Notes under the pieces: generated by a model
Seen by the model: only the letters and a program-made list of their open reading frames with translations
Database searches by the model: none
What the model was told of the DNA's origin: nothing
Assembly (NCBI RefSeq): GCF_036898095.1
Contig: NC_090731.1
Location: forward strand, 143,360,716-143,424,715
DNA: 64,000 nt
Source of the DNA: Palaemon carinicauda
Taxonomy: Eukaryota; Arthropoda; Malacostraca; Decapoda; Palaemonidae
Direction of reading: 5' to 3'
Made by a program: the position numbers and the translations under genes
Shown here: positions 35,628 to 47,300 of the stretch, piece after piece
Numbering within the stretch: the stretch's first letter is position 1
Layout of the letters: each line of letters begins with the position of its first letter

Positions 35628-36264
35628 AGCCCCTATTACACGTATCCGGTTCCCTATGGCCAACTTGGCCTACGGCGCAGTAGGAAAATTCTGGCTTACG
35701 GCTAGAGCTATTACATGTATTTGAATGGCCGGAGGCAAGTGGGTCGGTGTGGCACCGTTTTTGGTGGAGGAGTGACATGTCTTATCTCGACGACATTCTC
35801 GTTCCTATTGCTCTAGCGTGCTACTTGAAGGTGAAAACAAGAAAAAGGAAGATTTGGTTCAAACAATGGATGCATAAACGACAAAAATACTCATGTTAAC
35901 ATAATGAAGGAACTACCACTACAAAAAGAAGACTGGTTTAACTACATGCGAATGGATCATGACACATATTTGGAACTCTTTTAAGTCAGGTATCACCTTT
36001 AATAGAAAAAACGGACAATTGCATGAGAAAAGCAAATAGTCAACATGAGCGTCCTTCAGCCACTCAGACTGATGTCATACCATATGGTTAGAAATTGCAC
36101 GCTACGTCAGCCGTCCGGCCAACTTTAGTACTGGCGAAAGTTCATCCGGTCGGCTATGGGTGAGCTTTCATACGGCCGATTTGCTATCACACGCTCCGGT
36201 TTGAACATATGCAAGCATCGCGACCGACGGCGCCGTAGGAAACCGGATAAGTGTAATAGGGGCT
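35628..36264. mobile_element. PIF/Harbinger-type DNA transposon, internally deleted (637 bp)
   Basis: Terminal inverted repeats begin AGCCCCTATTACAC at both ends and extend, with few mismatches, through about 25-40 bp (a tatccggtt/cctacggcg region). A TAA is repeated on each side (35625-35627 and 36265-36267), matching the 3-bp TWA target preference of PIF/Harbinger. Removing the element and one TAA restores the monomer phrase. The interior holds a transposase relic. It is too short for an autonomous element. Confidence 0.92.
35777..36070 (+). pseudogene. Harbinger transposase N-terminal relic
   Basis: An ATG at 35777 opens a reading frame with RKRKIWFKQWMHKR. After a frameshift near 35900 come VNIMKELPLQKEDWFNYMRM and DHDTYLELF, then IEKTDNCMRKA and HERPSA. 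This order matches the N-terminal region of HARBI1/PIF-type transposases (W..PW, EL...D...F.N..RM, MR.AI..EERL), before the DDE core. The catalytic core is absent, so it can move only in trans. Confidence 0.82.
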
Positions 36265-37187
36265 TAAGAGCTAAATTCATTGAGTCTCATACCAGCGAGT
36301 TTTCCCTGACTTCCTGACCGACCTAGCGACACAAGAGGTTTTGATTTGAATTACCCCTGATGAGTCAATAATGATAAAAACGAACGCAATATCGTGTTAT
36401 TAGAAATATAAATTCTACTTCCTATTGGGATTGAACCCTACACATTTCATATAAAAGGAAACGTTGCTACAAATCAAGCCATCAGAGTATCTGAAAAAAA
36501 AAGTCAGAACCTAAGTGCTAAATGCATTCAGGATTTACCTGGTGAGACATCAGTCTCATACCAAGGAGTTTTCCTTGACTTCTTAACCCAATTGGTGACA
36601 TATTGATAGCTTTTAATTCGAATTATCCCCAAGAAGTCAATATGGATGAAAATTAAAACAAAACCGTGCTTGAATAGAAATAAATTCTACCTCATACTGT
36701 GATTGAACCCTAGACTTTTATATGAAAGGTAAGGCCACTACCAATCTGAAAAAAAGTCAGAACCTAAGTTCTAAATGCATTCAGGATTTACCTGGTGAAA
36801 CATCAGTCTCATATACCAGCGATTTTTCCCTGACTTACTAACTCAAGTGACAAAATTGATAGCTTTTAGTTTGAATTACCCCTAATGAGTCAAAATGGAA
36901 TTAAATTCACACATCTTACTAGAATGAAAATAACTTTTACCCTATTTAGGGATTAAACCCTGGACTTTTCATAAGAAGGCCGAGTCACTACAAATCTTAC
37001 CACTAGAATGTCAAAAATAATTCAGAACCTAAGTGCTTTCAGAAAATACCTGGCGAAACATCATTCTCATACCAGAGAGTTTTCCCATACTTCCTCACCC
37101 ACCTAGTAACACAATTGATAGCTTTTAATTCGAATTACCCCTTAGAAGTTAATATGGAAGAAAACTAATACAATAACGCGCTAAAAT

Positions 37188-37266
37188 AAAAATAACTTGC
37201 GCCTCAGACTGGGATTGAACCCTAGACTTTTCATATGAAAGTCAAGGTCGCTACCAATCATGCCAC
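37188..37266 (-). promoter_or_regulatory. Representative tRNA-like Pol III unit within a satellite monomer
   Basis: On the minus strand a box A-like TGGCATGATTGG (plus 37265-37254) is followed 44 nt later by a box B-like GGTTCAATCCC (plus 37221-37211). A T5 run (plus 37192-37188) lies about 29 nt further on. The spacing equals that between tRNA positions 8 and 52/53. A CTTT/AAAG pair with a 7-nt loop sits where the anticodon arm would be. The T-loop is one base short and the D-stem is weak, so this is tRNA-like and not a functional tRNA. The arrangement recurs in most type B monomers. In type A monomers box B has decayed to GGTTCAATGAC. Confidence 0.6.
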
Positions 37267-38976
37267 TAGAAGGTCTAAATCAGAACCTAAGTGCTAAATG
37301 CATTCAGGATTTACCTGGTGAGACATCATTCTCATACCAGCGAGTTTTCCCAGACTTCCTAAAACATCTGGTGGCACAATTGACAGCTTTATTTCGAATC
37401 ACCCCTAATGAGTCAAAATATATGAAAATAATACAAAATTGCGTTAAAATCAAATTAACTTCTACCTCATACTGGGATTGAACCCTAACCTTTTCATATT
37501 AAAAGAAAGGTCGCTACCAATCATGCCACTAGAAAGTCTAAATCAGAACCCAAGAGCTAAATGCTTTCAGGATTTACCTGCTGACACATTAGTCACATAC
37601 CAGCGAGTTTTCCCTGACTTCCAGACCCACCTGGTGGCACAATTGATAGCTTTTAATTCTAATTACCCCTAATAAGTCAATATAGATGAAAATTAATACA
37701 AAATCACGCTAAAATCAAAATAACTTCTACCTCATACCGGGATTGAACCCTAAACTTTTCATATTAAAAGCAATATCGCTACCAATAATGCCACTAGAAA
37801 GTCTAAATCAGAACCCAAGTGCTAAATTTATTCAGTATTTACCTGATGAGACATGTCTCATCTCAGAGTTTTCCCTGACATCCTGACCCACCTTGTGACA
37901 ATTGATAGCTTTTAATTCGAATTACCCCTAAGGAGTCAATATGGATGAAAATTATAGCAATATCGTGCTAAAATAAAAATAAATTCTACTCTATACAGAG
38001 ATTGAACTATAGACTTTTCACATGAAAGGAAACGTTGCTACCAATCATGCCACTAGACAGACTAAGTCAGAACCCAAGTGCTAAATGCATTCAGGATTTA
38101 CCTGGTTAGACATCAGTTTCATACCATCGAGTTTTCCCTCATCCACCTAGTGACCATTGATAACTTTAAATTCGAATTACCCCTGCTTTGTTAATATAAA
38201 TGAAAATTAATACAATATCGCACTAAAATAAAAACAACTACCACATACTGGAACTGAACGCTACACTTCATATGAAAGGCAATATCGTTACCAATCATGC
38301 CACTAGAAGGAGTAGGAATCTAAGTGCTAAATGCATTCAGGATTCACCTGGGGAGACATCAGTCTCATACCAGCGAGTTTTCCCCGACTTCCTAACCCCC
38401 CTGGTGACAATTGATAGCTTTCAATTCGAATTACCCCTAATGAGTCAATATAGATGAAAATCAATACAAAATCGTGCTAAAATCAAAATAACTTCTACCC
38501 CATACTGGCATTGAACCCTTGACTTTTCATATTCAAAGCTACCAATCATGCCCCTAGAAGGTCCAAGTCAGAACCTAAGTGCTAAATGCATTCAGGAAAT
38601 ACCTGGCGAGACATCAATCTCATACCAGCGAGTTTTCCCCATACTTTCTCACCCAGCTGGTAACATAATTGATAGCTTTTGATTCGAATCACAACTAAAG
38701 AGTCAATGGATGAAAATTAATAGAATATCGCCCTACAATAAAAAATAACCTCTACCTCACTTTGGGATTGAACACTAGTTTTCATATGAAAGGCAAGGTC
38801 GCTACCAATCATGCCACTAGAAGGTCCAAGTCAGAATCTAAGTGCTAAATTCATTAGGGATTTACCTGGTGAGACATCAGTCTTATACCAGCGGTTTTCC
38901 CGGACTTCCTGACCCACCTGCAGAAACAATTGATAGCTTTTGATTCGAATTACCCCCGACTCAAAATATATGAAAA

Positions 38977-38989
38977 TTAATACAAAATC
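38977..38989. repeat. Target site duplication, 5' side of jockey-like element
   Basis: TTAATACAAAATC is repeated exactly at 44365-44377. It is ordinary satellite sequence. Confidence 0.92.
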
Positions 38990-39676
38990 ATCATCATCAT
39001 TCTGCTCCTGGACTTCAGCCTGAATGGACCTCTCCCAGCTCTCTCCTAGCAGCCATCACAGCAGCTAAGAACAAGCTTGGATCCAACATTGACTCCAGCA
39101 GCACTCAAGGGATAGCTCCCTTGCCACTCAACCTAACCCCTCATCCTTATCCTCCCCCACCTACCCCCTTACTCTCGAGTACCACTTGAATCTCTCTCTC
39201 CTCCTTGAACTTCAACTCTAACTACTAACCATCAGTAGCCCTTTTCCCCCCCGGAGTTGCCGTTGTGGTCTTAAAACTCTCTGGGGGCACTGGGTATTGC
39301 TGCACCGTTTAGGCTTCTACTCCTTCAGTAGTGCCTACATAGGATAGGGCTTAGCCATAAGTCACTGTCTCTTATAAAGTGATATCTATCATCTTTATCT
39401 TTAAACATATCAGTTTTTTGGTTCTAGCTCCCTTCATACTTAAAATTCTTGAAATTTTTTTGCAGATCCCTGAAGACGTTGATATTGCTCCATCCAACCC
39501 CAGTCTCAAAAATTTGTGCCACGGGGCTGCAACACCATTTTCTCAAAAAAGTCAAAATTTTGATTTGTCCAAAAAGTAAGTGTTAATCCCCCCTCCATTG
39601 TGAAATCTCATTTAAGCAGTGCAATTTCCGTAGACTTTTCCCCCTAAATAGACGTAATTATTCAATTATTATTTAA
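38990..39676 (+). other. 5'UTR of jockey-like element
   Basis: No coding signal. It begins with an ATC/ATG microrepeat (atcatcatcat) next to the target duplication, then a C/T-rich stretch with ctctctcc and a T-rich stretch before ORF1. No promoter motif is certain. Confidence 0.5.
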
Positions 39677-41199
39677 ATGAAAATATTAATCTCTCGCAGT
39701 AAAATGGGTAAAGTCAAAATAAAACACACTAGTCAGGGATCTGACAATGAAGCCCATAGGCAGGTTGTATGGAGTATCCTACAGGATAAATCCTGCTGTA
39801 TCCATAAATTAACTAAAGTTAATAACATTTATTTGGCTATAGCTGATGAAGCCACAATTGAAAAAATCATCCTTCCCAAAACTAAGGAAGCTTTCCTTAG
39901 TAAGAATTTGAAGTTCTAGATCCTCCTCATCTAAATGCCTTACGCACCTTGGTCATTACACAGGCTGACAGTATAGTTTATGACCTCTCTGAAGCTGATT
40001 TGGAAGTTGAAATTGAACAAAGGAATAAAGTTAAAGTAACAAAGGTCATCAAATTGCCAACCACCAAATCTACTTTAAAAAGTTCAACTAGAAACCATAC
40101 AAGTGGTGAGACAGCCTTACCAAAGGTCTGCTCATTTCCAGTCAATCATTCCCCCCCACCCCAAATACCTGGCCCAGGACGTGTTTTTTCTCTATCTCAA
40201 TGCATGAGATGTTATAAATACGATCACACAAAAAAGGACTGCACTCAACCATCTACATATAAAATATGTTCACTATGTGCCTCATTAGAGCACTTTTGGA
40301 CCGAATGCAACAACCAGCAAAACCATAAGTGCATCACATGCAATGGAGACTATCAAACCATGGCAGCTAGATGCCCTACCCAGAAAGCCATGGTTAAGGA
40401 CCAAGCAAAGGTGCTTAGAAACCATCAATCCAATATCACTCAAAATAAGTCCTCTGCTCAAGCCTCAGCCCCTTCCAATCCAAACGCCTCCTCTCAGCCT
40501 ATATTTAACAGCATTACCATACAACAACAAACGGTAATGAACACTACATTGATCATGGCTAACCTTAGCGAAGCAGTAGAGCCAGGGACTTTTCAGTCAA
40601 TGGTTGATGCTTTCTATAAAGCCAATGGACTCTCACTGGTCAAAATACCTACAGAGGCTATCAAATTAGCCAATAAAGTATCAGCTATGTTGAAATCTGA
40701 CAACACAAATAACAATAACCCTCAACAATCTGTGACAGTAAATGATGCAATGGATACAGATGAGATCAACAGGAAAAGGGTACTGAGTGACTCAGATTCT
40801 GATATCTCAGAGCCTGCAAATCCTGCTAAAAAACAGCCACAGCCCTCCACCTCAACATCTGAACCTGCAGACATTGAACTGCAAGGAGCCACTGCTCTCC
40901 CTCCCCTTCCCCCAATGAAACAATCAAAACCTAAAATTGGTCTAAAACTCTATACCTCTATCAATTCAGCAAACCCCCCTAAATCCGCATCTCATGAATC
41001 CATCAAGAAAATGATTTTTGAAAGCAATAACATTAAATATCTATTCACAGAAAAATACGATAACACAGTTGTCCAATACATTAATGATGGCTCAATAGAA
41101 CTGGACAAATACAGTTCTAATATTGCCAGGAACAGTGCAGATAAATACAGGAGGTTAAAGTCAGGATTTTATGACTTGACCAAAGGACAATTACCATAA
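39677..41199 (+). pseudogene. ORF1 of jockey-like element: gag-like protein, one frameshift
   Basis: The N-terminal piece is 39677-39919 (80 codons), and the main piece 39949-41199 (416 codons) is one frame over. The frame joins through a single indel near 39905, where the downstream frame reads on as DPPHLNALRTLVITQAD. Zinc knuckles lie near 40200-40380 (CMRCYKYDHTKKDC, then CSLCASLEHFWTEC, then CITCNGDYQTMAARC). A long Ser/Pro/Asn-rich linker and a conserved C-terminal segment follow. Its role would be RNA binding and particle formation. The stop is fused to the ORF2 start (TAATG at 41197-41201). Confidence 0.87.
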
Positions 41200-41201
41200 T
41201 G
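41197..41201 (+). promoter_or_regulatory. TAATG stop/start overlap between ORF1 and ORF2
   Basis: The ORF1 stop TAA (41197-41199) shares its last A with the ORF2 ATG (41199-41201). ORF2 then reads MDTLTVIQHNVLKW, a typical endonuclease start, which supports this start. It has the same architecture as in the unrelated element at 13353-13357. Confidence 0.85.
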
Positions 41202-43981
41202 GATACCCTCACAGTAATTCAACATAATGTACTAAAGTGGACGTTCCTCAGATGTAAGGAACTTATTAATATCTACTCCTCCCTCTCCTCACCTCATATT
41301 TCTCAATTCAACTGGAATACCTGATTCTACCCATATCAAGATCTGGAACTATAATGTGTTCCAGTGTAACACCTCTGGTGAACAAAATGCTGGTACAGCA
41401 ATAGCAGTTAGACGGGATGTTACTGTCAAATTAATAGATGGTTTCAATCATGATCTGATTGGTGTCGAAATACAGACAGTACGGGGACCAATTATAGTCG
41501 CAACGACCTATTTACCCCCAAGAAACCCAGTATTTCATCAGCAGGATATATTATCATTGATGAGACGTAACATCCCAGTATATCTGCTGGCTGATCTTAA
41601 TGTAGCTCATCCCGCCCTTGGTTATAACAGAACCAACCCTATTGGCACATAAATCAACGGCCTGATGAATAGGAACCTTATAAGGTTCTTAGGCCCATAT
41701 TTTGATGTTTTTGCCAGAAGAACCTCTAGTATGCCAGATATACTTCTTTCCAATAGATTTTACATGTTTAATTATTCAATTACTCAAGGCCCCTTAACCA
41801 CCTCAGATCTTCTTCCCATTATTTTAAAGATTACTGTGAGACCCATTATGGTGGTCACTAATCCAACAATAGATATGAACAATGCGAACTGGGAACGTTT
41901 CAAGGACACACTCGATGACACAAACACTACTTTTGACGAACCCAATAACATCTTAAAAGGTTAAATCTTACATAGACGATAAGATAGCTTTTTGGTGCAG
42001 GAGGATCAAGGGAGCATCAGAGCTCCATATCCCATTCAAAACTTACAGGATCCTACCATATACCAAAGAAACTGATTCTCGTAAACTACTTCAGATCCGA
42101 TACAAACAAGCCCTGGAAATAATTAATAACCGATGTCCCACACATCAACTTGTAGAGTACATTCATAATATACAAGAATGTATCAAAATAGAATCAATTG
42201 AACTCTTTAATACAACTTGGGAGGCTCTTTAAGATAAATGTGAAGATCATTATAAAGACCCTGCAAAATTTTGGAATATGATCAGGAAACTGTTAGGCTC
42301 ATCTTCTCAACCTATGGCATACATCACCCATAATTACGAAAAAAAACTATTCATCCCCAGATCAGGTGGTAATCTTCAGAGACTTCTGGTCCAATATCTT
42401 TAAAATAAACCCAATAGAAAATCTAAGGTTTTACCAAAAACACGAGCAGCATGTCACCGAGACAATCCGTGAACATGCCGATCGTATAATACCTTATGAT
42501 TTAGTAGATCTTGGGAGACTTGACGAAGATGACCCTTTTCTCCAACCTATCCAACTTCAAGATATAACCAAAATAATTAAGTTTCAAAAACATAGCTCCA
42601 GGCCACTCTAAAGTAAATACTTATCCTTAAAAACTTGCCAAATTCTATGCTCTCTTTTCTTTGCAACATCTTTAATGAAACTGAGTATGGGTTATTGGCC
42701 AGATTATTTCAAAAAAGCAATACTTCCCTTTGTAGGGAATAAGGGCAAAGATCTCACCTCAGTCTCTAACTATAGACCAATATCCTTATTAGAGACTCCT
42801 GGTAAGATTCTTGAAAAAATTATTAAAGAAAGATTTGAGGATTTCCTTGAGGAAAATTTACTTACAAGTAACAACCAATACAGATTTACAAGGGGCAAAG
42901 GGACCCAACTTGCATTAGCCCGTCTTTATGAATTCATTGCTGTCAAGTCAAGTCTTAGAGGTAGTTGTAACTTAATTTCTAGAGATGTCAGCCGAGCTTT
43001 CGATAAGGTATGGCACGAGGGTCTTAAATACAAGTTGATAGAAGCACTACTACCAAATTTAGCCACCAGATTATTATGTAACTTTCTTGACAATCGAGTG
43101 GCCATGATCGAGATAAAAGAATTTATAGGACCAGAGTTTCCACTTCTATCTGTTGTTTCTCAGGGTAGTGTTCTCCCCCCTTCACTTTATAACTTTTATA
43201 TCAAAGATACCCCTCCTCCTGTTCCAGTTCTCTCCCCTTCACTTTATAACTTTTATATCAAAGATACCGCTCATCCTGTTCCAGGTTGTCTGCAAATCAT
43301 GTTTGCAGATGACCACACCCAAGTAATAACTATCCATAAGAACAAACGTATGCTACAAATAAAAAGTCAGGGAAATACAAAAAATAAATAATAACGAAAA
43401 GAAATGGAAAATAACAAATTTGAACACATTTCAGCTCCTCCCAATTTCAGTTCGCAATCCTGCAGAAATCATTGTAGACAAGGTAAGAATTCCATTCAAA
43501 CAAAAGGCAATCTGGTATTCTTCCACACGTCAAGGCGAGAATAACTGCTTCTAAAGTAACTCTTCATAAATTAAAAAGTTTTAAAAATTTATCAACTAAA
43601 ACTAAACTTCGTTTATTTAAATCATTAGTAAGACCTCAGTTAGAATACCCCACTTCAATATTCGGAGCACTTAGCAAATCTTCACTTAATAAAATGCAGG
43701 CAATACAAAATAGGGCTTTGAGGAGAGCCTACAAATAGAGCCCTCCCTATTACAATAAAATTAGGGAATAACATCAATATTCCAAATTGGAGCCTCTCAA
43801 TGTCCAGTTTCACAGGCTCGGACAGAAAACCTGGGACAAACTTGCTTTAGACGATGACGACCTTTGCACCCTACCTAGAAATCTCTCTATTGAACATGCT
43901 CGTGATCATAATTGGTGGAGGAGACTGGAGCCTAAGATCAATTGTGATTCTCCCAGGCCCAGATATATATCATCTGATTAA
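41199..43981 (+). pseudogene. Broken ORF2 of jockey-like element: endonuclease and reverse transcriptase
   Basis: Starts with MDTLTVIQHNVLKW (endonuclease start) and continues in pieces: 41356-41652 (AGTAIAVRRDV; LLADLNVAHPALG in place of GDFN), 41665-41964, 42366-42611, 42675-43391 and 43787-43981. RT motifs are SNYRPISLLETPGKILEK, RDVSRAFDKVWH, SQGSVLPPSLYNFYIKD and FADD. A 57-bp in-frame tandem duplication (43174-43287) repeats the segment between motif B and the FADD box. Multiple stops and frameshifts make it dead. EN has LADLN where active elements usually have GDFN. Confidence 0.87.
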
Positions 43982-44364
43982 ATATATTAAATATCTTTTC
44001 AACAGTTAAGTTGATATTTCATTTAAACATCGAATCATCATAATTTTTTAACAATCTTACATTTTCTAATCAACAAATTGGTGTTGGACGAACGGACTCC
44101 TATAGCAAGAGCTTGGCATGAACCCAAAAACCTTTCCTTTTCCTGCCTGTCTTTTCTTTTCTCAGACTGATTCTACTACTATCTAATATCGCATGAGGGT
44201 CTGCCCCTCTCTTTTATTCTTCTCCTGTACTTCTCTTTCTCTCTTTTTCCTTATTCTTCCCCATACCGAGTACCTGCCTACAGGCTATAAACTAGATTGT
44301 ATCCAGAGCTACTTATCCTTTCCCCATATTCCCCACTTCCCTATCCTTATCCTTATCCATTATC
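43982..44364 (+). other. 3'UTR of jockey-like element
   Basis: No gene. T/C-rich stretches lead to a terminal short repeat, tatccttatccttatccat, which abuts the 3' target duplication. Confidence 0.6.
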
Positions 44365-44377
44365 TTAATACAAAATC
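44365..44377. repeat. Target site duplication, 3' side of jockey-like element
   Basis: An exact copy of TTAATACAAAATC (38977-38989). Confidence 0.92.
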
Positions 44378-47300
44378 GCGCTAAAATCAAAATAACTAAC
44401 TAACTCATACTGAAATTGAACCCTAGACATATCATATTAAAACCAAGGTCGCTACCAATCATGCAACTAGAAAGTCTAAATCAGAAGCCAAGTGCTAAAT
44501 GCAATCAGGATTTTAATGGCGAGAGACAAGTCTCATACCAGCGAGTTTTCCCAGACTTCTTAACCCACCTGGTGACACAATTGATAGCTTTTAATTCGAA
44601 TTACCCTTAATAAGTCAATATACATGAAAATTAATACAATATCGCGCTAAATAAAAATAACAAATACCTCATAGTGAAATTGAACCCTAGACTTTACATA
44701 TGAAAAACAAGGACAATACCATTCAGGGCACTAGGTCTGAAATAAGTTGGACCTAAGTGCTAAATACATTCAGGATTTACCTGGCGAGACATGTCTCATA
44801 CCAGCGAGTTTTCCCTGACTTCCTGACCAACCTAGCGACACAATTAAGAACTTTTAATTACCCCTAGTGAGTCAATATGGATAAAAACTAACGCAATATC
44901 GTGTTAGAAGAGAAATAAATTCGACTTCATATTGGGATTAAACCCTACACTTTTCATATAAAAGGAAATGTTGCTACCAATCAAGCCATTACAGTATCTG
45001 AAAAAAAGTCAGAACCTTAGTGCTAAATGCATTCAGGATTTACCTGGTCAGACATCAGTCTCATACCAACGAGTTTTCCCTGACTTCTTAACTCAATTGG
45101 TGACATATTGATAGCTTTTAATTCGAATTATCCCCAAGAAGTCAATATGGATGAAAATTAAAACAAAACCGTGCTCTAATAGAAATAAATTCTACCTCAT
45201 ACTGGGATTAAAACCTAGACTTTATATATGAAAGGCAAGGCCATTACCAATCATGCCACTATAGGGTCTAAAAAAGTCAGAACCTAAGTTCTAAATGCAT
45301 TCAGGATTTACCTGGTGAGATATCAGTCTCATACCAGCGAGATTTCCCCGACTTCCTGACCCACCTGGTGAAACAATTGATAGCTTTTAATTTGAATTAC
45401 CCCCTAAGGAGTCAATATATGAAAGTTAATACAAAATCGCGCTAAAATAAAAAAAAAAAACTTCTACCTCATAATAGGATTGAACAATAGACTTTTCATA
45501 TTAAAAGCAAGATCGCTACCAATCATGCCAATAGAAAGTCTAAATCAGAACCCAAGTGCTAAATGCAATCAGGATTTACCTGGCGAGACATCAGTCTCAT
45601 ACCAACGAGTTTCCCCCGACTTCCCGACCCACCTGGTGACACAATTGATAGCTTTTAATTTGAAACACCACTAATGAGTCAATATAGATGAAAATCAATA
45701 CAATATCGCCCTAATATAAAAAATAACTTCTACCTCTCACAGGGATTCAACACTTTTGTTTCCATATGAAAGGCAAGGTCGCTACCAATCATGCCACTAG
45801 AAGGTCTAAGTCAGAACCTAAGTGCAAAATGCATCCAGGATTTACCTGGCAAGACATCAGTCTCATACCTACGAGTTTTCACTGGCTTCCTGACCCACTT
45901 GGTGACAATTGATACCTATTAATTCGAATTACCCCCAATGAGTTAATATAGATAAAAATTAATACAATATCACACTAAAATATAAATAACTTAAACCTAA
46001 TACAGGGATTGAACCCTAAACTTTTCATATTAAAAGGTAGGACGCTACCAATAATGCCACAAGAAGGTCCACGTCAGAACCTTAGTGCTAAATTCATTCA
46101 GGATTTACCTGGCGAGACATCAGTCTTATATCAGAGAGTTTTCCCTGACTTCCTGACCCACCTGGTGAAACAATTGATAACTTTTAATTAGAATTACCCC
46201 TAATGAGTCGATATAGATGAAAATTAATACAATTTTCGCGCTAAAAATAAAATAACTTCTACCTCATACTGGCATTGAACCCCAGACTTTACAGATAAAA
46301 AGAAAGGTTACTACCATTAAGGGCACCAGGTCTAAAAAAAAGTCAGACCCTAAGTGCTAAATGCATTCAGGATTTACCTGAAGAGTCATCAGTCTCATAC
46401 CAGCGAGATTTCCTTGACTTCCTGACCCACCTAGCGACAAAATTAAGAGCTTTTAATCCGAATTACTGTACCCCTAATGAGTCAATATGGATAAAAACTA
46501 ACGCAATATCGTGTAAGAAAAAAAAAATATACTCTACTTCATATTAGGATTAAACCCTACACTTTTCATATGAAAGGAAACGTTGCTACCAATCAAGCCA
46601 CAAGAGTATCTGAAAAAAAGACAGACCCTAAAATGCTAAATGCATTCAGGATTTACCTGATGAGACGTCAGTCTCATACCAACGAATTTTCCCTGACTTA
46701 CTAAGCTACATAGTGACAAAATTGATACCTTTTAGTTCGAATTACCCCTAATGAGTCAATATAGAATTAAATTAAAACATCTTACTGGAATAAAAATGTC
46801 TTTTACCCTATTTTGGGATTAAACCCTGGACTTTTCAAAAGAAGGCAAGGTCATTACAAATTTTGCCACTAGAAGGTCAAACAAAATTCAGAACCTAAGT
46901 GCTAAATGCTTTCAGGATATACCTGGCGAGACATCAGTCTCATACCAGCGAGTTTTCCCACACTTCCTCACCCAACTAACAACAAAATTCACAGCTTTTA
47001 ATTCGAATTACCCGTTACGAGTTAAAATGGCTGAAAATTAATACAATATTGCACTAAAATAAAAATAACTTGCGCCTTAGACTGGGATTGAACGCTAGAC
47101 TTTCCAAATAAAAGGAGAGGTCGCTACCCCTTATGCCACTAGAAGGTCTAATTCAGAACCTGAGGGCTAAATGCATTCAGGATTTACCTGAAGAAACATC
47201 AGTCTCATACCAGCGAGTTTTCCCTGACTTCCTGACCCATCCGGTGACACAATTGAAAGCTTTTAATTCGAATCACACCTGTGTCAATGGATGAAAATTA

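Larger units (their letters stand above)
34784..38989 (-). repeat. Satellite block, type B, interrupted by a Harbinger element
   Basis: Diverged type B monomers (gggattgaaccctagacttttcatatg, ccactagaagg, ccagcgagttttcc), with several carrying A-rich insertions before gtcagaacc. The monomer is split at 35628-36264 by a DNA transposon. The block ends at the 13-bp target duplication of the next retrotransposon. Confidence 0.93.
38990..44364 (+). mobile_element. Jockey-like two-ORF non-LTR retrotransposon, decayed (5375 bp)
   Basis: Bounded by a perfect 13-bp target duplication. Order: 5'UTR (38990-39676), gag-like ORF1 with zinc knuckles, ORF2 with endonuclease and RT, and a 3'UTR ending in a short TATCCT-type repeat next to the target duplication. 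I see no RNase H domain. Removing the element restores the monomer phrase aatacaaaatcgcgctaaa. It is older than the minus-strand element at 9407: ORF1 has one frameshift and ORF2 several breaks. Confidence 0.92.

Noticed and set aside
37188..37266. A functional tRNA gene in each monomer
   Set aside because: The T-loop is one base short, the D-stem has mismatches, the acceptor stem is not recognisable and U33 is missing. Only tRNA-like promoter layout is supported.
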